From a virus: a stretch of DNA of 32,290 nt. The stretch lies in the IMG/VR virus record IMGVR_UViG_3300044638_002226, positions 1 through 32,290 of that record; one strand, 5' to 3'. Under the pieces are notes generated by a model. It did not search any database. It was not told the DNA's origin and saw nothing but the letters and a program-made list of their open reading frames with translations. The position numbers were made by a program, and so were the translations under genes. This document shows, one piece after another, positions 25,085-31,181 of this stretch (position 1 is its first letter; each line of letters starts with the position of its first letter).

Positions 25085-25111
25085 GCACCCCTAGCTCAAT
25101 TGGATAGAGTC
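25085..25111 (+). other. tRNA 5'-half-like sequence, possible attP core
   Basis: It reads GCACCCC (acceptor-like), TA, then GCTC-AATTGGATA-GAGT, a textbook D arm (last pair G-U). Beyond 25111 the tRNA pattern fails: no seven-base anticodon loop folds and no GGTTCGAATCC T arm follows. CGCACCCCT (25084-25092) can pair with AGGGGGGCG (25154-25162) with one mismatch, which gives a tRNA-sized closed element, but the arms between do not fold as a tRNA. Next to the integrase gene it is most simply a captured tRNA fragment or attachment-site core. Confidence 0.5.
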
Positions 25112-25244
25112 GGTCGAAGCGGCCCCCCAAGTGGGTGGCTCTCCCGAATTCTAAGGGGGGCGGTCCTAGCTTTGCTAGTGGTCGTCATTTTTCTCCACGG
25201 CGTGGGCACTCTGCTCACCCTTCTCGCTCTCGGACAGTTGGGCC

Positions 25245-25269
25245 GAGCGGCGGTTTTGTTCCGCCGTTC
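25245..25269 (+). promoter_or_regulatory. leader hairpin
   Basis: GAGCGGCGG (25245-25253), loop TTTTGTT, CCGCCGTTC (25261-25269): nine base pairs including one G-U. There is no U-run directly after it, so it is a structural element rather than a simple terminator. Confidence 0.5.
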
Positions 25270-25289
25270 TCTTCGGAGGGATTCTGTTC

Positions 25290-25310
25290 GCCGCACGGAG
25301 GCGGCTTCTT
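25290..25310 (+). terminator. weak terminator-like hairpin in leader
   Basis: GCCGC (25290-25294), loop ACGGAG, GCGGC (25301-25305), followed by TTCTT. The stem is short and the U-run is interrupted, so at most an attenuator ahead of the exonuclease gene. Confidence 0.35.
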
Positions 25311-25327
25311 AACTAGGAGGTGTACGG

Positions 25328-26182
25328 ATGAATACTTTGCCACGGAAGGTGATCGGCATGAGCAATGCCGACTACCACTCGCAGAACGATTTTCTCGGTC
25401 GGTCCTACCTGCACTCGGTTGCCAAGTACGGCGGCGAGGCTCAGCGGTGGATGGATCAAGGCTACTCCCTCTTTGGGGGGAACGCCGGAACCCGCACGGG
25501 CAGCAAGTTTGACACCATCGTCACGGCTGTCTGTGAGGGAAAGAAGTTGAGTGACGTTCTCGCCATCCCTCCCGCCGAGGTGCTGGCCAGCAACGGCCAC
25601 CGCCGGGGGAAAGCCTACGACGAGTGGAAGTCGCAGGCCGAGGCCAAGGGGTTGATCGACTGCAACGCGGAAGAGGGATGGCAGCTGGAGGTGATGCTGA
25701 CGCATCTCCTTGAGAACCCTGCCGCCAAGGCTCTGGTGGAGCAGACCACTGAGACTCAGGTGTCGGTGTTCTTTGAACTGAACGGCCACCGCTGCAAGGT
25801 GCGACCGGACGGCTGCACTCCAACGCTGTGGTGGGATCTGAAGACGACCTCGTCCACTTGGGACAAGGTCTACCGCAGTGCGATGGACTTCGGGTACGCG
25901 GAGCAGGAATGGCTGTACTGCCAGGGTGCCAAGGCTGTGGGCTTGCCGCACTTCCGCATGCCGTTCGTCTTCGTCCAGACGATGGCCCCGTACGGTGTCC
26001 ACGTTTTCTATCTGCCAACGGAGATCGTTGAGGAGGCGGGCCTGCGTATGACCCGCGTGATGGAGGAGGTTCGCCTCCGACGGGAGACGGGCGTGTACGA
26101 ATCGGCCGATGCCGGTGAGATCACGGAGCTTCAGTTTCCCCAGTGGGCGAAGCGTCAGGAGGAGGAGGTAATCACAGTATGA
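25328..26182 (+). CDS. PD-(D/E)XK exonuclease, RecE/YqaJ-like
   Basis: A 284-residue nuclease, predicted to resect double-stranded DNA ends and load the annealing protein encoded next. Active-site motifs are visible: GTRTGSKFD at about 54-62 (N-terminal conserved G), E149/E150, RPD at 159-161 (KVRPDG) and DLK at 170-172 (WWDLKTTS), the core of the RecE-type PD-(D/E)XK fold, then a Q-containing helix (YAEQEWLYCQGAK). The size is right for phage single-domain members. ATG 25328 is set by AGGAGG at 25315-25320. It overlaps the annealing gene by ATGA, so the two are translationally coupled. Confidence 0.85.
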   Translation: MNTLPRKVIGMSNADYHSQNDFLGRSYLHSVAKYGGEAQRWMDQGYSLFGGNAGTRTGSKFDTIVTAVCEGKKLSDVLAIPPAEVLASNGHRRGKAYDEWKSQAEAKGLIDCNAEEGWQLEVMLTHLLENPAAKALVEQTTETQVSVFFELNGHRCKVRPDGCTPTLWWDLKTTSSTWDKVYRSAMDFGYAEQEWLYCQGAKAVGLPHFRMPFVFVQTMAPYGVHVFYLPTEIVEEAGLRMTRVMEEVRLRRETGVYESADAGEITELQFPQWAKRQEEEVITV

Positions 26183-26838
26183 CTGATAGCCATGACATTT
26201 TGGGACCGTCATCTTCGCCCGATACCAGCGCACTCACTGAGGCACTGGCAAAGGCACAGGCTGAGTACAAGCACGTTGAGTTGGATGCTGCGAACCCGCA
26301 CTTCAAAAGCAGGTTCTCGTCCTACGCCACTTGCTGCGATTCGTTGCGTGGCCCGTTGACCAAGCACGGCTTGGCCTTGCCGGACTTCCGGCCGGGGCTG
26401 GTCGCTGGTCAGTGGGTGCTGGTTGGAACCCTGCGGCACAAGACTGGGCAATACATCACCGGCATCTCGCCGCTGGTGAACCCCAAAGGTGACATGCAGG
26501 GGTTCGGTGCGGCGATGACCTACGCCAAGCGGACGTTGTTGATGGCACTCACCGGAGGATTCTCTGGCGAGGCCGATGACGACGGCGACTCGGTGAAGGT
26601 GGAGTCCGCTCCGCAACGTGCCCCGCAGAAGCCGACCGCTACTGCGAGGAACCTGCAGTGGGAGCAGGAGTGGAAGAAGACCATCGCAGACGCGGAAGAC
26701 CGTGGCACTGCGGTGAACGTGATGAAGACAGTGGAGTTGCGTCTTCGGGAGAAGGCGATTGCACGGGATGTGTACGACCGTTGCAAGGCTGAGTTTGTTC
26801 GATGCTGGGAAACCAAGGAGGTAGTGACCAATGGCTAG
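26179..26838 (+). CDS. erf: ERF-type single-strand annealing protein
   Basis: A 219-residue protein. ATG 26179 (ATGA overlap with the exonuclease stop) is the start; frames further upstream are within the exonuclease. The ERF pattern is clear: ALAKAQAEYKHVELDAANPH, then FKSRFSSYATCCDSLRGPLT, KHGLAL, LVGTLRHKTGQYITG, and GFGAAMTYAKRTLLMALTGG, then ADDDGD. ERF proteins anneal complementary single strands in recombination-dependent replication. The C-terminal third is a linker and helices (residues about 150-219), as usual. Gene order exonuclease-ERF-SSB supports the call. Confidence 0.9.
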   Translation: MTDSHDILGPSSSPDTSALTEALAKAQAEYKHVELDAANPHFKSRFSSYATCCDSLRGPLTKHGLALPDFRPGLVAGQWVLVGTLRHKTGQYITGISPLVNPKGDMQGFGAAMTYAKRTLLMALTGGFSGEADDDGDSVKVESAPQRAPQKPTATARNLQWEQEWKKTIADAEDRGTAVNVMKTVELRLREKAIARDVYDRCKAEFVRCWETKEVVTNG

Positions 26839-27175
26839 TTACAACAGGACGATTCTCATGGGCAACATCACTGCTGACCCCGACATCCGTCGCGTTGGCG
26901 AGAAGGATGTTGTGAAGTTCAGCGTGGCCGTGAACAACCCTTACCGCGAGGGCAAGGTCTTGTTCCTGGATTGCGAATACTGGAAGGGTGGCGCTGTCGT
27001 CAACTACCTCAACAAGGGCACCTCTGTCCTTGTTGAAGGGGAGTTGGATCAGCAGGTCTGGGAGCGTGACGGCCAGAAGCGATCCAAGATCGTCCTCAAC
27101 GTCAATGGCATCCAGCTTGTTGGCGGGAAGAAGGACAGTGCCCGCGAAGAAGAGTTCATTTCAGAGTTCCGCTAG
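26831..27175 (+). CDS. ssb: single-stranded DNA-binding protein
   Basis: A 114-residue OB-fold SSB: start ASYNRTILMGNITADPDIRR, then VKFSVAVNNPY, LFLDCEYWKGGAVVNYLNKG (the W-K-x-A/x pattern), and VLVEGELDQQVWERDGQKRS, with NGIQLVGG at the end of the fold. Linker and tail are very short, and the end is EEEFISEFR instead of the usual acidic DDDIPF tip, so interaction with host SSB partners may be lost or different. AAGGAGG at about 26815-26821 is its ribosome-binding site. It overlaps the ERF gene by eight bases. Confidence 0.95.
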   Translation: MASYNRTILMGNITADPDIRRVGEKDVVKFSVAVNNPYREGKVLFLDCEYWKGGAVVNYLNKGTSVLVEGELDQQVWERDGQKRSKIVLNVNGIQLVGGKKDSAREEEFISEFR

Positions 27176-27177
27176 AA

Positions 27178-27240
27178 GGCGCGCTGCTCCGCGCCGCCTG
27201 GGGTTGAGGGCGGGAACCTCCGACCCGCCCTCCCCCGGGC
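27178..27240 (+). promoter_or_regulatory. two adjacent strong hairpins
   Basis: Hairpin 1: GGCGCG (27178-27183), loop CTGCTC, CGCGCC (27190-27195). Hairpin 2 occupies 27196-27240: GAGGGCGGG (27206-27214), loop AACCTCCGA, CCCGCCCTC (27224-27232). Outside a TT bulge, GGGG (27200-27203) pairs CCCC (27233-27236), and a further four pairs (GCCU with GGGC, including a G-U) close the stem, about 17 pairs in all. No U-run follows (GCTTCTTAA), so an mRNA boundary, attenuator or processing site is as likely as a terminator. It starts three bases after the ssb stop. Confidence 0.6.
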
Positions 27241-27263
27241 TTCTTAATACACAAGGACGTTTC

Positions 27264-27854
27264 ATGCTCAGACTGCGCGCCTACCAAACTGAAGTGATCG
27301 AATCGCTGCTGGACGCAATGCGCCGCGGTGTGAAGTCCACGCTCGTTGGCCTGTTCACTGGCGCGGGAAAGACGGTGATCTTCACGGCGCTCGCGGATCG
27401 GATCCCGGGCCGCACGCTGATCATCGCCCCCATGCGTGAGCTTGTCTGGCAGGCCGCTGACAAGGTGCGTCAGGTCACAGACTCTGACCCCGACATTGAG
27501 ATGGCCGACTTCGTCGCGGAGCGTGACTACTGGCCAGCCAAGGTGGTGGTCGCATCGAAGCAGACGCTGCTGTCATCACGCCAAGGCGAGAAGAGATACA
27601 AGCGATTCAACGGGTTCTCGCTCGTCATTGTGGACGAAGCACACATGCAGTGCAGCGAGCCGGTCATTGAGATGTTGGAGTTCTTCCAGCAACAGGGAGC
27701 AATGGTTGCTGGGTTCACGGCTACGCCATTTCGGATGGATGGCAAGCCAATGCTAAGGAGTAACGCATGCAGTTCTACGAAGAGTCAGTCTGTAACTACG
27801 ACCTCCAGTGGGCCATCGCCAACGGATGGTCAGTTCCCCCTGTTTGCAAGCTGA
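27264..27854 (+). CDS. superfamily 2 helicase, N-terminal (RecA1) half
   Basis: A 196-residue protein from ATG 27264, holding the first helicase lobe: LRAYQTEVIESLLDAM (Q-motif-like), Walker A TGAGKT (32-37), IIAPMRELVWQA (Ia), VIVDEAH (121-127, DEAH box) and FTATPFRMDG (151-160, motif III). The homology ends at about residue 164; a 32-residue tail out of frame with the next gene follows (STKSQSVTTTSSGPSPTDG). The second lobe is in the next reading frame and starts 88 bases before this stop. Family: SF2/UvsW- or RecQ-like phage DEAD/DEAH helicases. It would hydrolyse ATP only with lobe 2 present. Confidence 0.8.
   Translation: MLRLRAYQTEVIESLLDAMRRGVKSTLVGLFTGAGKTVIFTALADRIPGRTLIIAPMRELVWQAADKVRQVTDSDPDIEMADFVAERDYWPAKVVVASKQTLLSSRQGEKRYKRFNGFSLVIVDEAHMQCSEPVIEMLEFFQQQGAMVAGFTATPFRMDGKPMLRSNACSSTKSQSVTTTSSGPSPTDGQFPLFAS
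27755..27769 (+). promoter_or_regulatory. internal ribosome-binding site for the helicase C-terminal half
   Basis: AAGGAG (27755-27760), then TAACGC, then ATG 27767-27769. The spacing of six bases is ideal. It lies within the coding sequence of the N-terminal half, in another frame, and makes an independent start for the second half likely. Confidence 0.7.
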
Positions 27855-28825
27855 GCAAGGTTGAGTCACTGGATCTGAGCAAGGTCAACATTGTCGGCGG
27901 CGACTTCAACCAGACGAAGCTCGCCGCGGAACTGAACAAGGAAGCCAATCTGCACCGCGCCTGCATGATCACCGCCGAGGAGATGATGGGACAGACCGTC
28001 CTGTTCACAGGCAGTGTGTTCGCAGCCAAGGGTGCGACTGAGTACCTGACCAGGAACTACGGAATCCCAGCCGTCTGTGTCTGGGGCACCATGCCCGATG
28101 AGGAGCGAGCCGATGCACTTGCAGCCTTTAAGTCCCGACAAGCCAGAGTCCTTGTCAACTGCCAAGTCGTCGCCGTGGGATTCGATTACCCACCGACCGC
28201 AACCCTCATCCTTGCCCGACCAACCCGCTCCCGATCCTTCTGGCTGCAGTGCGTTGGCCGAGCCACTCGCCCTCTTCCCGGTGTCGTTGACGGCGAAGAC
28301 TTGCACACGCCTGCCGACCGGATATCTGCAATCGCGCGTTCAGACAAACCTCATTTCAAAATTGTTGATTGCACTGCAGGAACGCTGGATCACACAGTCA
28401 TCACAGCCGTGGACATGTTCTGCACCTCCGACGACGAGGAAGTCAAAGAGCAAGTCCGTAAAGCAGCGGCGCAGTCTCCACTCACGCAGAAAGAGATAGA
28501 CGACCTCGCTGCTGCCGAGGCGGCGAAGAAGGCTGAGAAGATTGCCAACGCCAAGCTGATCGAAGAGATGCGCCGTAACACGCACGGCCGCGGCGAGGGC
28601 CGGATCCACGGGCAGGACGTTGACATTACATGGAGAGGTGCCCGATCAGTTGGCACTTACAACAACCCGCTGAAGGGTAAGTACGCCGGGTTCAAACTGA
28701 GCGAGCTGCCCGATCACTACGTTCAGTGGGCTGCTCACAACGACAAGCTCAACGGCTGGATCAAGTCAATGTTTCGCAAGGAATTAGGGAGACGCCATGG
28801 ACGAACAGAAAGATTTGTTAGTTGA
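27767..28825 (+). CDS. superfamily 2 helicase, C-terminal (RecA2) half
   Basis: A 352-residue protein. It begins at the point where the N-terminal half loses homology: QFYEESVCNYDLQWAIANGW is the usual inter-lobe region. Then VLFTGSVFAAKG (motif IV), AVGFDYP (136-141, V) and QCVGRATRP (161-169, VI, arginine finger). A coiled, charged stretch at 225-270 leads to GKYAGFKLSELPDHYVQWAA (about 304-323), a small domain also found at the C-terminus of ExoX-type nucleases. There is no Walker motif here, so function requires the other half. The frame lies -1 relative to the first half. Confidence 0.8.
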   Translation: MQFYEESVCNYDLQWAIANGWSVPPVCKLSKVESLDLSKVNIVGGDFNQTKLAAELNKEANLHRACMITAEEMMGQTVLFTGSVFAAKGATEYLTRNYGIPAVCVWGTMPDEERADALAAFKSRQARVLVNCQVVAVGFDYPPTATLILARPTRSRSFWLQCVGRATRPLPGVVDGEDLHTPADRISAIARSDKPHFKIVDCTAGTLDHTVITAVDMFCTSDDEEVKEQVRKAAAQSPLTQKEIDDLAAAEAAKKAEKIANAKLIEEMRRNTHGRGEGRIHGQDVDITWRGARSVGTYNNPLKGKYAGFKLSELPDHYVQWAAHNDKLNGWIKSMFRKELGRRHGRTERFVS

Positions 28826-29012
28826 CGAGACGGTATCGGAGATTCTCTGGAGGTTCGATGTCCCGCATGCGTTCCCACCGGCGCATGCGTTTACACAAGG
28901 AGGTTCGGATGAACATCGTAAAGTTAGTTTCTGGCGGCGACTGTGGTCTTGGCTCAACGCACCCATTGGCTTTCGCAGGCCAGCTGTGGCACCGCGTGAT
29001 CATCAACCATGA
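28797..29012 (+). CDS. possible small protein overlapping the next gene
   Basis: 71 residues from ATG 28797, with GGGAGA six to twelve bases upstream. It starts MDEQKDLLVDETVSEILWRF and later SFWRRLWSWLNAPIGFRR. It overlaps the helicase end by 29 bases and the following gene by 104. The first 25 residues look like a real acidic helix; the later part overlaps strongly coding sequence in another frame. It could be a genuine leader peptide or chance; moderately doubtful. Confidence 0.35.
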   Translation: MDEQKDLLVDETVSEILWRFDVPHAFPPAHAFTQGGSDEHRKVSFWRRLWSWLNAPIGFRRPAVAPRDHQP

Positions 29013-29427
29013 GCAGGTGACACGGGTGGCCAAGCAGTTGGGCCTGTGTCCCGAGGTCTGCCGCGGTGTGCTGCGGATGCTGAAGGCTGTCGGCAAGGTG
29101 CCCAGCCGTGAGCGTCTCGCTGTCATCTGCCAGTTGGATCCCGGCTACGACGACGCCGATGTTGGTGAGGTGTTCGGGGAGAGCGCGGAATGGTCGGCCA
29201 GCGTGCGCCGCCACACCGCGTTGATCCGCGAGGCCGAGCCGATTGCCGCCAACCTGGAGTGGTACGACGACGGTCTGAAGCCGTTCGATCCCACGCCAGA
29301 CGAGATCCTGCAGCGGGCCTTGGAGGTTCGCAGCAATCGGGGGCTGGAAAGGAAACCTTCCCCCGGCATCAGAGCTTTCGCATGGAGGCCGCGTGGCGCA
29401 TCGTTCATTCAAATCCGCGTTGACTAA
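28909..29427 (+). CDS. conserved phage protein, regulator-like
   Basis: A 172-residue protein from ATG 28909; AAGGAGG at 28898-28904 decides this start over an upstream codon at 28822. Helical central part: VTRVAKQLGLCPEVCRGVLR, then VPSRERLAVICQLDPGYDDA, then EVFGESAEWSASVRRHTALI, which looks like a helix-turn-helix-containing domain (LAVICQLDPGYDDADVGEVF). The C-terminus has LEWYDDGLKPFDPTPDEI and a charged tail. I associate this pattern with unannotated phage proteins of freshwater/planctomycete origin; a DNA-binding regulatory role is inferred from the helical region. Confidence 0.65.
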   Translation: MNIVKLVSGGDCGLGSTHPLAFAGQLWHRVIINHEQVTRVAKQLGLCPEVCRGVLRMLKAVGKVPSRERLAVICQLDPGYDDADVGEVFGESAEWSASVRRHTALIREAEPIAANLEWYDDGLKPFDPTPDEILQRALEVRSNRGLERKPSPGIRAFAWRPRGASFIQIRVD

Positions 29428-30004
29428 TGGCCACCGAGCCGAGCGGGCGTGGGTCGATGACCTGCGCTCCGCTGGCCGGTCGGCGGCTCATGGTCGCAAG
29501 CTGGTGATCACGGGTCACAACAAGAACAAGGATCACTGCGAGACACCAGACGCAGTGGTGCTGCTGAGCCTGGAGATCAAGGAGCGGTCCATCTCGTTCA
29601 CCTGTCCAGAGGACTACCCCTATGACACGGTGTTCGTTGATGACCTGCACGGGATGGCACGGGAGAACCTACGGCACTTTGCCTACATCTATAAGTCGAA
29701 GCCAACCGGCAAATGGGTGTGGCTGTCGGCGCTAGATAGGGATGAGACATGGACTGAGAAGGTTGTGTTCGACCGGGGCCGCGGGCATGAGGTGCCCACC
29801 CTCGTCGCACCAAAAAGTCATTTGCGCGCCGCGGAGGAACTTGTCACACTTTTGTACCCACATCAATTACTGGAGATGGTTGACGGTGACACAGGAATCT
29901 TTATCCAAGGAGGAGGAGACAGTGAAACAATTGATAAGTCGGATCCGGCAGCTAGAGGCAGAGGTCGCAAGGCTCCAAGCAAAACTGATCGGAATGTGGG
30001 GTGA
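29393..30004 (+). CDS. PD-(D/E)XK nuclease, possible Holliday-junction resolvase
   Basis: A 203-residue protein from GTG 29393, with GGAGG at 29384-29388. The catalytic pattern of the PD-(D/E)XK fold is visible: N-terminal helix with E17 (NGHRAERAWVDDLRSAG), PD at 52-53 and EIK at 61-63 (TPDAVVLLSLEIKERS). A following beta/helix part has DTVFVDDLHGMARENL. This layout matches phage resolvases and short restriction-like nucleases. It sits in the recombination operon, where a junction resolvase would complete the annealing pathway. The last 30 residues (DSETIDKSDPAARGRGRK...) overlap the next small gene and may be unstructured. Confidence 0.7.
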   Translation: MAHRSFKSALTNGHRAERAWVDDLRSAGRSAAHGRKLVITGHNKNKDHCETPDAVVLLSLEIKERSISFTCPEDYPYDTVFVDDLHGMARENLRHFAYIYKSKPTGKWVWLSALDRDETWTEKVVFDRGRGHEVPTLVAPKSHLRAAEELVTLLYPHQLLEMVDGDTGIFIQGGGDSETIDKSDPAARGRGRKAPSKTDRNVG

Positions 30005-30011
30005 GGCATGA
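29922..30011 (+). CDS. 29-residue coiled-coil peptide
   Basis: GTG 29922 follows the very strong ribosome-binding site AAGGAGGAGGAG (29907-29918). The peptide KQLISRIRQLEAEVARLQAK then LIGMWGEA is a heptad-type coiled coil. A longer version from GTG 29886 (adds TQESLSKEEETV) is possible. It overlaps the nuclease's C-terminus in another frame and meets the next gene at ATGA, so a real translated unit seems likely. Partner and function are unknown. Confidence 0.55.
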   Translation: MKQLISRIRQLEAEVARLQAKLIGMWGEA

Positions 30012-30379
30012 GTATGCTGCCGTCCTACAGGATCGACTACAAGACGCTCTATGAACGTGAGCGGGAGCTATCGAACGCGCTCTTGGACTATCGCCAGCGT
30101 TGGCTGGTTGAAGAATCTAAACAGTGGATGCCTGTCAGTTCCGGCATACTCCCAGATAGATGCGGTGCGGTTCTGGTGTACGGGAGGGAGTTAGACCTGG
30201 ACGGCGCACCTTCTGTCACTGGATGCGACGGGTGCGGGGGCTTCATTGAGTCAGCTGATTGGATCCCAGAGGGGCAGCAGTTTCTGGTTGCAGGTTTTGA
30301 CCACACGGAATTTGTCACGCACTGGCGTCCGCTGCCAGCTGCACCAAATGTTAAGAGCAAGAAAGGTGGTGAGGCATGA
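30008..30379 (+). CDS. DUF551-like protein
   Basis: A 123-residue protein, ATG overlapping the previous TGA. Residues 40-60 read WMPVSSGILPDRCGAVLVYG and 100-113 TEFVTHWRPLPAAP. The W-x-P-V-s ... LP ... VL-v-y ... HW-x-PLP-x-P layout is the DUF551 signature, a family common in phages and of unknown function. Before it lies a short coiled coil (LYERERELSNALLDYRQRW). A CDGCGG motif at 73-78 in the insert may bind metal, with only two cysteines. Confidence 0.8.
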   Translation: MSMLPSYRIDYKTLYERERELSNALLDYRQRWLVEESKQWMPVSSGILPDRCGAVLVYGRELDLDGAPSVTGCDGCGGFIESADWIPEGQQFLVAGFDHTEFVTHWRPLPAAPNVKSKKGGEA

Positions 30380-30672
30380 GCTTTCTCCCAATGTTCTCCC
30401 GGCCGCAGCGGCTGTACGAAAACATCCTCTCGTTCCGCACGCTGCACACCAACATCCGCACATGGGTGGAGCGTGATAAGAGCGGGCCGATTGACCAAGA
30501 AGACTACGTGGAGATCAACGCCTACGTGCAGACCAACCGGCAGGTGATTGATAGCCAAGCGATGATCGACACGGCAGAGATGATGACCAAAGACTTCCCT
30601 CGCATCGTCGCGGTTGAGGTGATGAACGGTAGTCGTACTAATGGTGTTATTATTTACCCGAGGTGGACATGA
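30376..30672 (+). CDS. conserved small phage protein
   Basis: A 98-residue protein, ATGA overlap at both ends. Mostly helical: PQRLYENILSFRTLHTNIRT, then IDQEDYVEINAYVQTNRQVI, DTAEMMTKDFPRIVAVEVMN, ending VIIYPRWT. There is no signal, membrane segment or known motif. Function unknown; it is part of the small-gene operon. Confidence 0.6.
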   Translation: MSFLPMFSRPQRLYENILSFRTLHTNIRTWVERDKSGPIDQEDYVEINAYVQTNRQVIDSQAMIDTAEMMTKDFPRIVAVEVMNGSRTNGVIIYPRWT

Positions 30673-30902
30673 CAACGATTATTGAACTGAACATGTTTGA
30701 TCTGGATGTGGTGATTGGCGCGTTGGAGATGCTCGCTGAGTACAACGAAGACAACGCCAGCGTCAACGAAGACGAAGGCGACGACGATGTGGCGAACGAC
30801 TTGCGTGAAGAAGAAAGAGAAACTCGCCGCATTATCGGATACCTGCAGACACTTGCTCAGAACCGCTTGGCATCCAGTCGCCCGAGCTTTTCCGACAACT
30901 GA
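30669..30902 (+). CDS. small acidic protein
   Basis: A 77-residue protein from ATG 30669 (ATGA overlap; a GTG at 30663 is an alternative). It has IELNMFDLDVVIGALEMLAE, then a run of Glu/Asp (NEDEGDDDVANDLREEERET) and RRIIGYLQTLAQ. The strong negative charge is typical of small phage DNA-mimic or inhibitor proteins, but this is only an analogy. Stop and next ATG are one base apart. Confidence 0.6.
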   Translation: MTTIIELNMFDLDVVIGALEMLAEYNEDNASVNEDEGDDDVANDLREEERETRRIIGYLQTLAQNRLASSRPSFSDN

Positions 30903-30903
30903 C

Positions 30904-31131
30904 ATGACCCTACCCAACGAACGCACTCGCAGCGTCCTGTGTGCCCAGCGGTTCCTGCTACGGCTCGCCACCCCATACGGCGGCGGGCTGAAGCGGATAC
31001 CCAAGGATGTCAGGGCCGAGGCGAGGCGGCTGTTGCGTCATTACCCAAGCTGGTTGGACTTCACATTCCCTGGGCAGTTCGATCCCGACGCTGCCCGGGA
31101 CTTTGCCAAACGGGAGGCGTCTCCCGAATAG
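30904..31131 (+). CDS. BPSL0761-like small phage protein
   Basis: A 75-residue protein from ATG 30904. The pattern TLPNERTRSVLCAQRFLLRL then RIPKDVRAEARRLLRHYPSW matches the BPSL0761 family (MTLP.ER...V...R.FL..L...P..VR.EA..LLRHYP), found in phages of several phyla and of unknown function. The end carries FPGQFDPDAARDFAKREASPE-type sequence. A 19-base palindrome follows the stop. Confidence 0.75.
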   Translation: MTLPNERTRSVLCAQRFLLRLATPYGGGLKRIPKDVRAEARRLLRHYPSWLDFTFPGQFDPDAARDFAKREASPE

Positions 31132-31134
31132 TAC

Positions 31135-31153
31135 GACCAACACGGTGTTGGTC
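31135..31153 (+). promoter_or_regulatory. 19-base perfect palindrome
   Basis: GACCAACACGGTGTTGGTC: nine-base arms around a central G, four bases after the previous stop and about 28 bases before the next ATG. It could be an operator for a dimeric repressor or form an RNA hairpin with CGG loop; no U-run follows. Confidence 0.5.
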
Positions 31154-31181
31154 ATGGATGGTTCGTAACGAAAGGATTCGT

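Larger units (their letters stand above)
25112..25327 (+). other. leader of the early operon with hairpins
   Basis: The rest of the 246-base intergenic stretch. It contains a hairpin at 25245-25269 and a terminator-like hairpin at 25290-25305, listed separately, and a frame to 25312 whose last 44 codons from GTG 25178 would encode a small membrane peptide (VVIFLHGVGTLLTLLALG...). There is no strong ribosome-binding site for that frame, so I do not call a gene. AGGAGG at 25315-25320 is the ribosome-binding site of the exonuclease gene. The arrangement resembles an attenuator or antitermination leader; inferred. Confidence 0.4.

Noticed and set aside
25085-25162. A complete tRNA gene
   Set aside because: The acceptor-like ends pair and the D arm is good, but no seven-base anticodon loop and no T arm (GGTTCGAATCC) can be found between them.
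24482-25312. A + strand gene opposite the integrase
   Set aside because: It is antisense to strongly conserved integrase motifs, and the translated part over the integrase has no domain; only its last 44 codons lie free of the integrase gene.
27764-27854. Programmed -1 frameshift joining the helicase halves
   Set aside because: No classical X-XXY-YYZ slippery heptamer lies in the overlap; slipping late would lose the conserved start of lobe 2, and the second half has its own ribosome-binding site.
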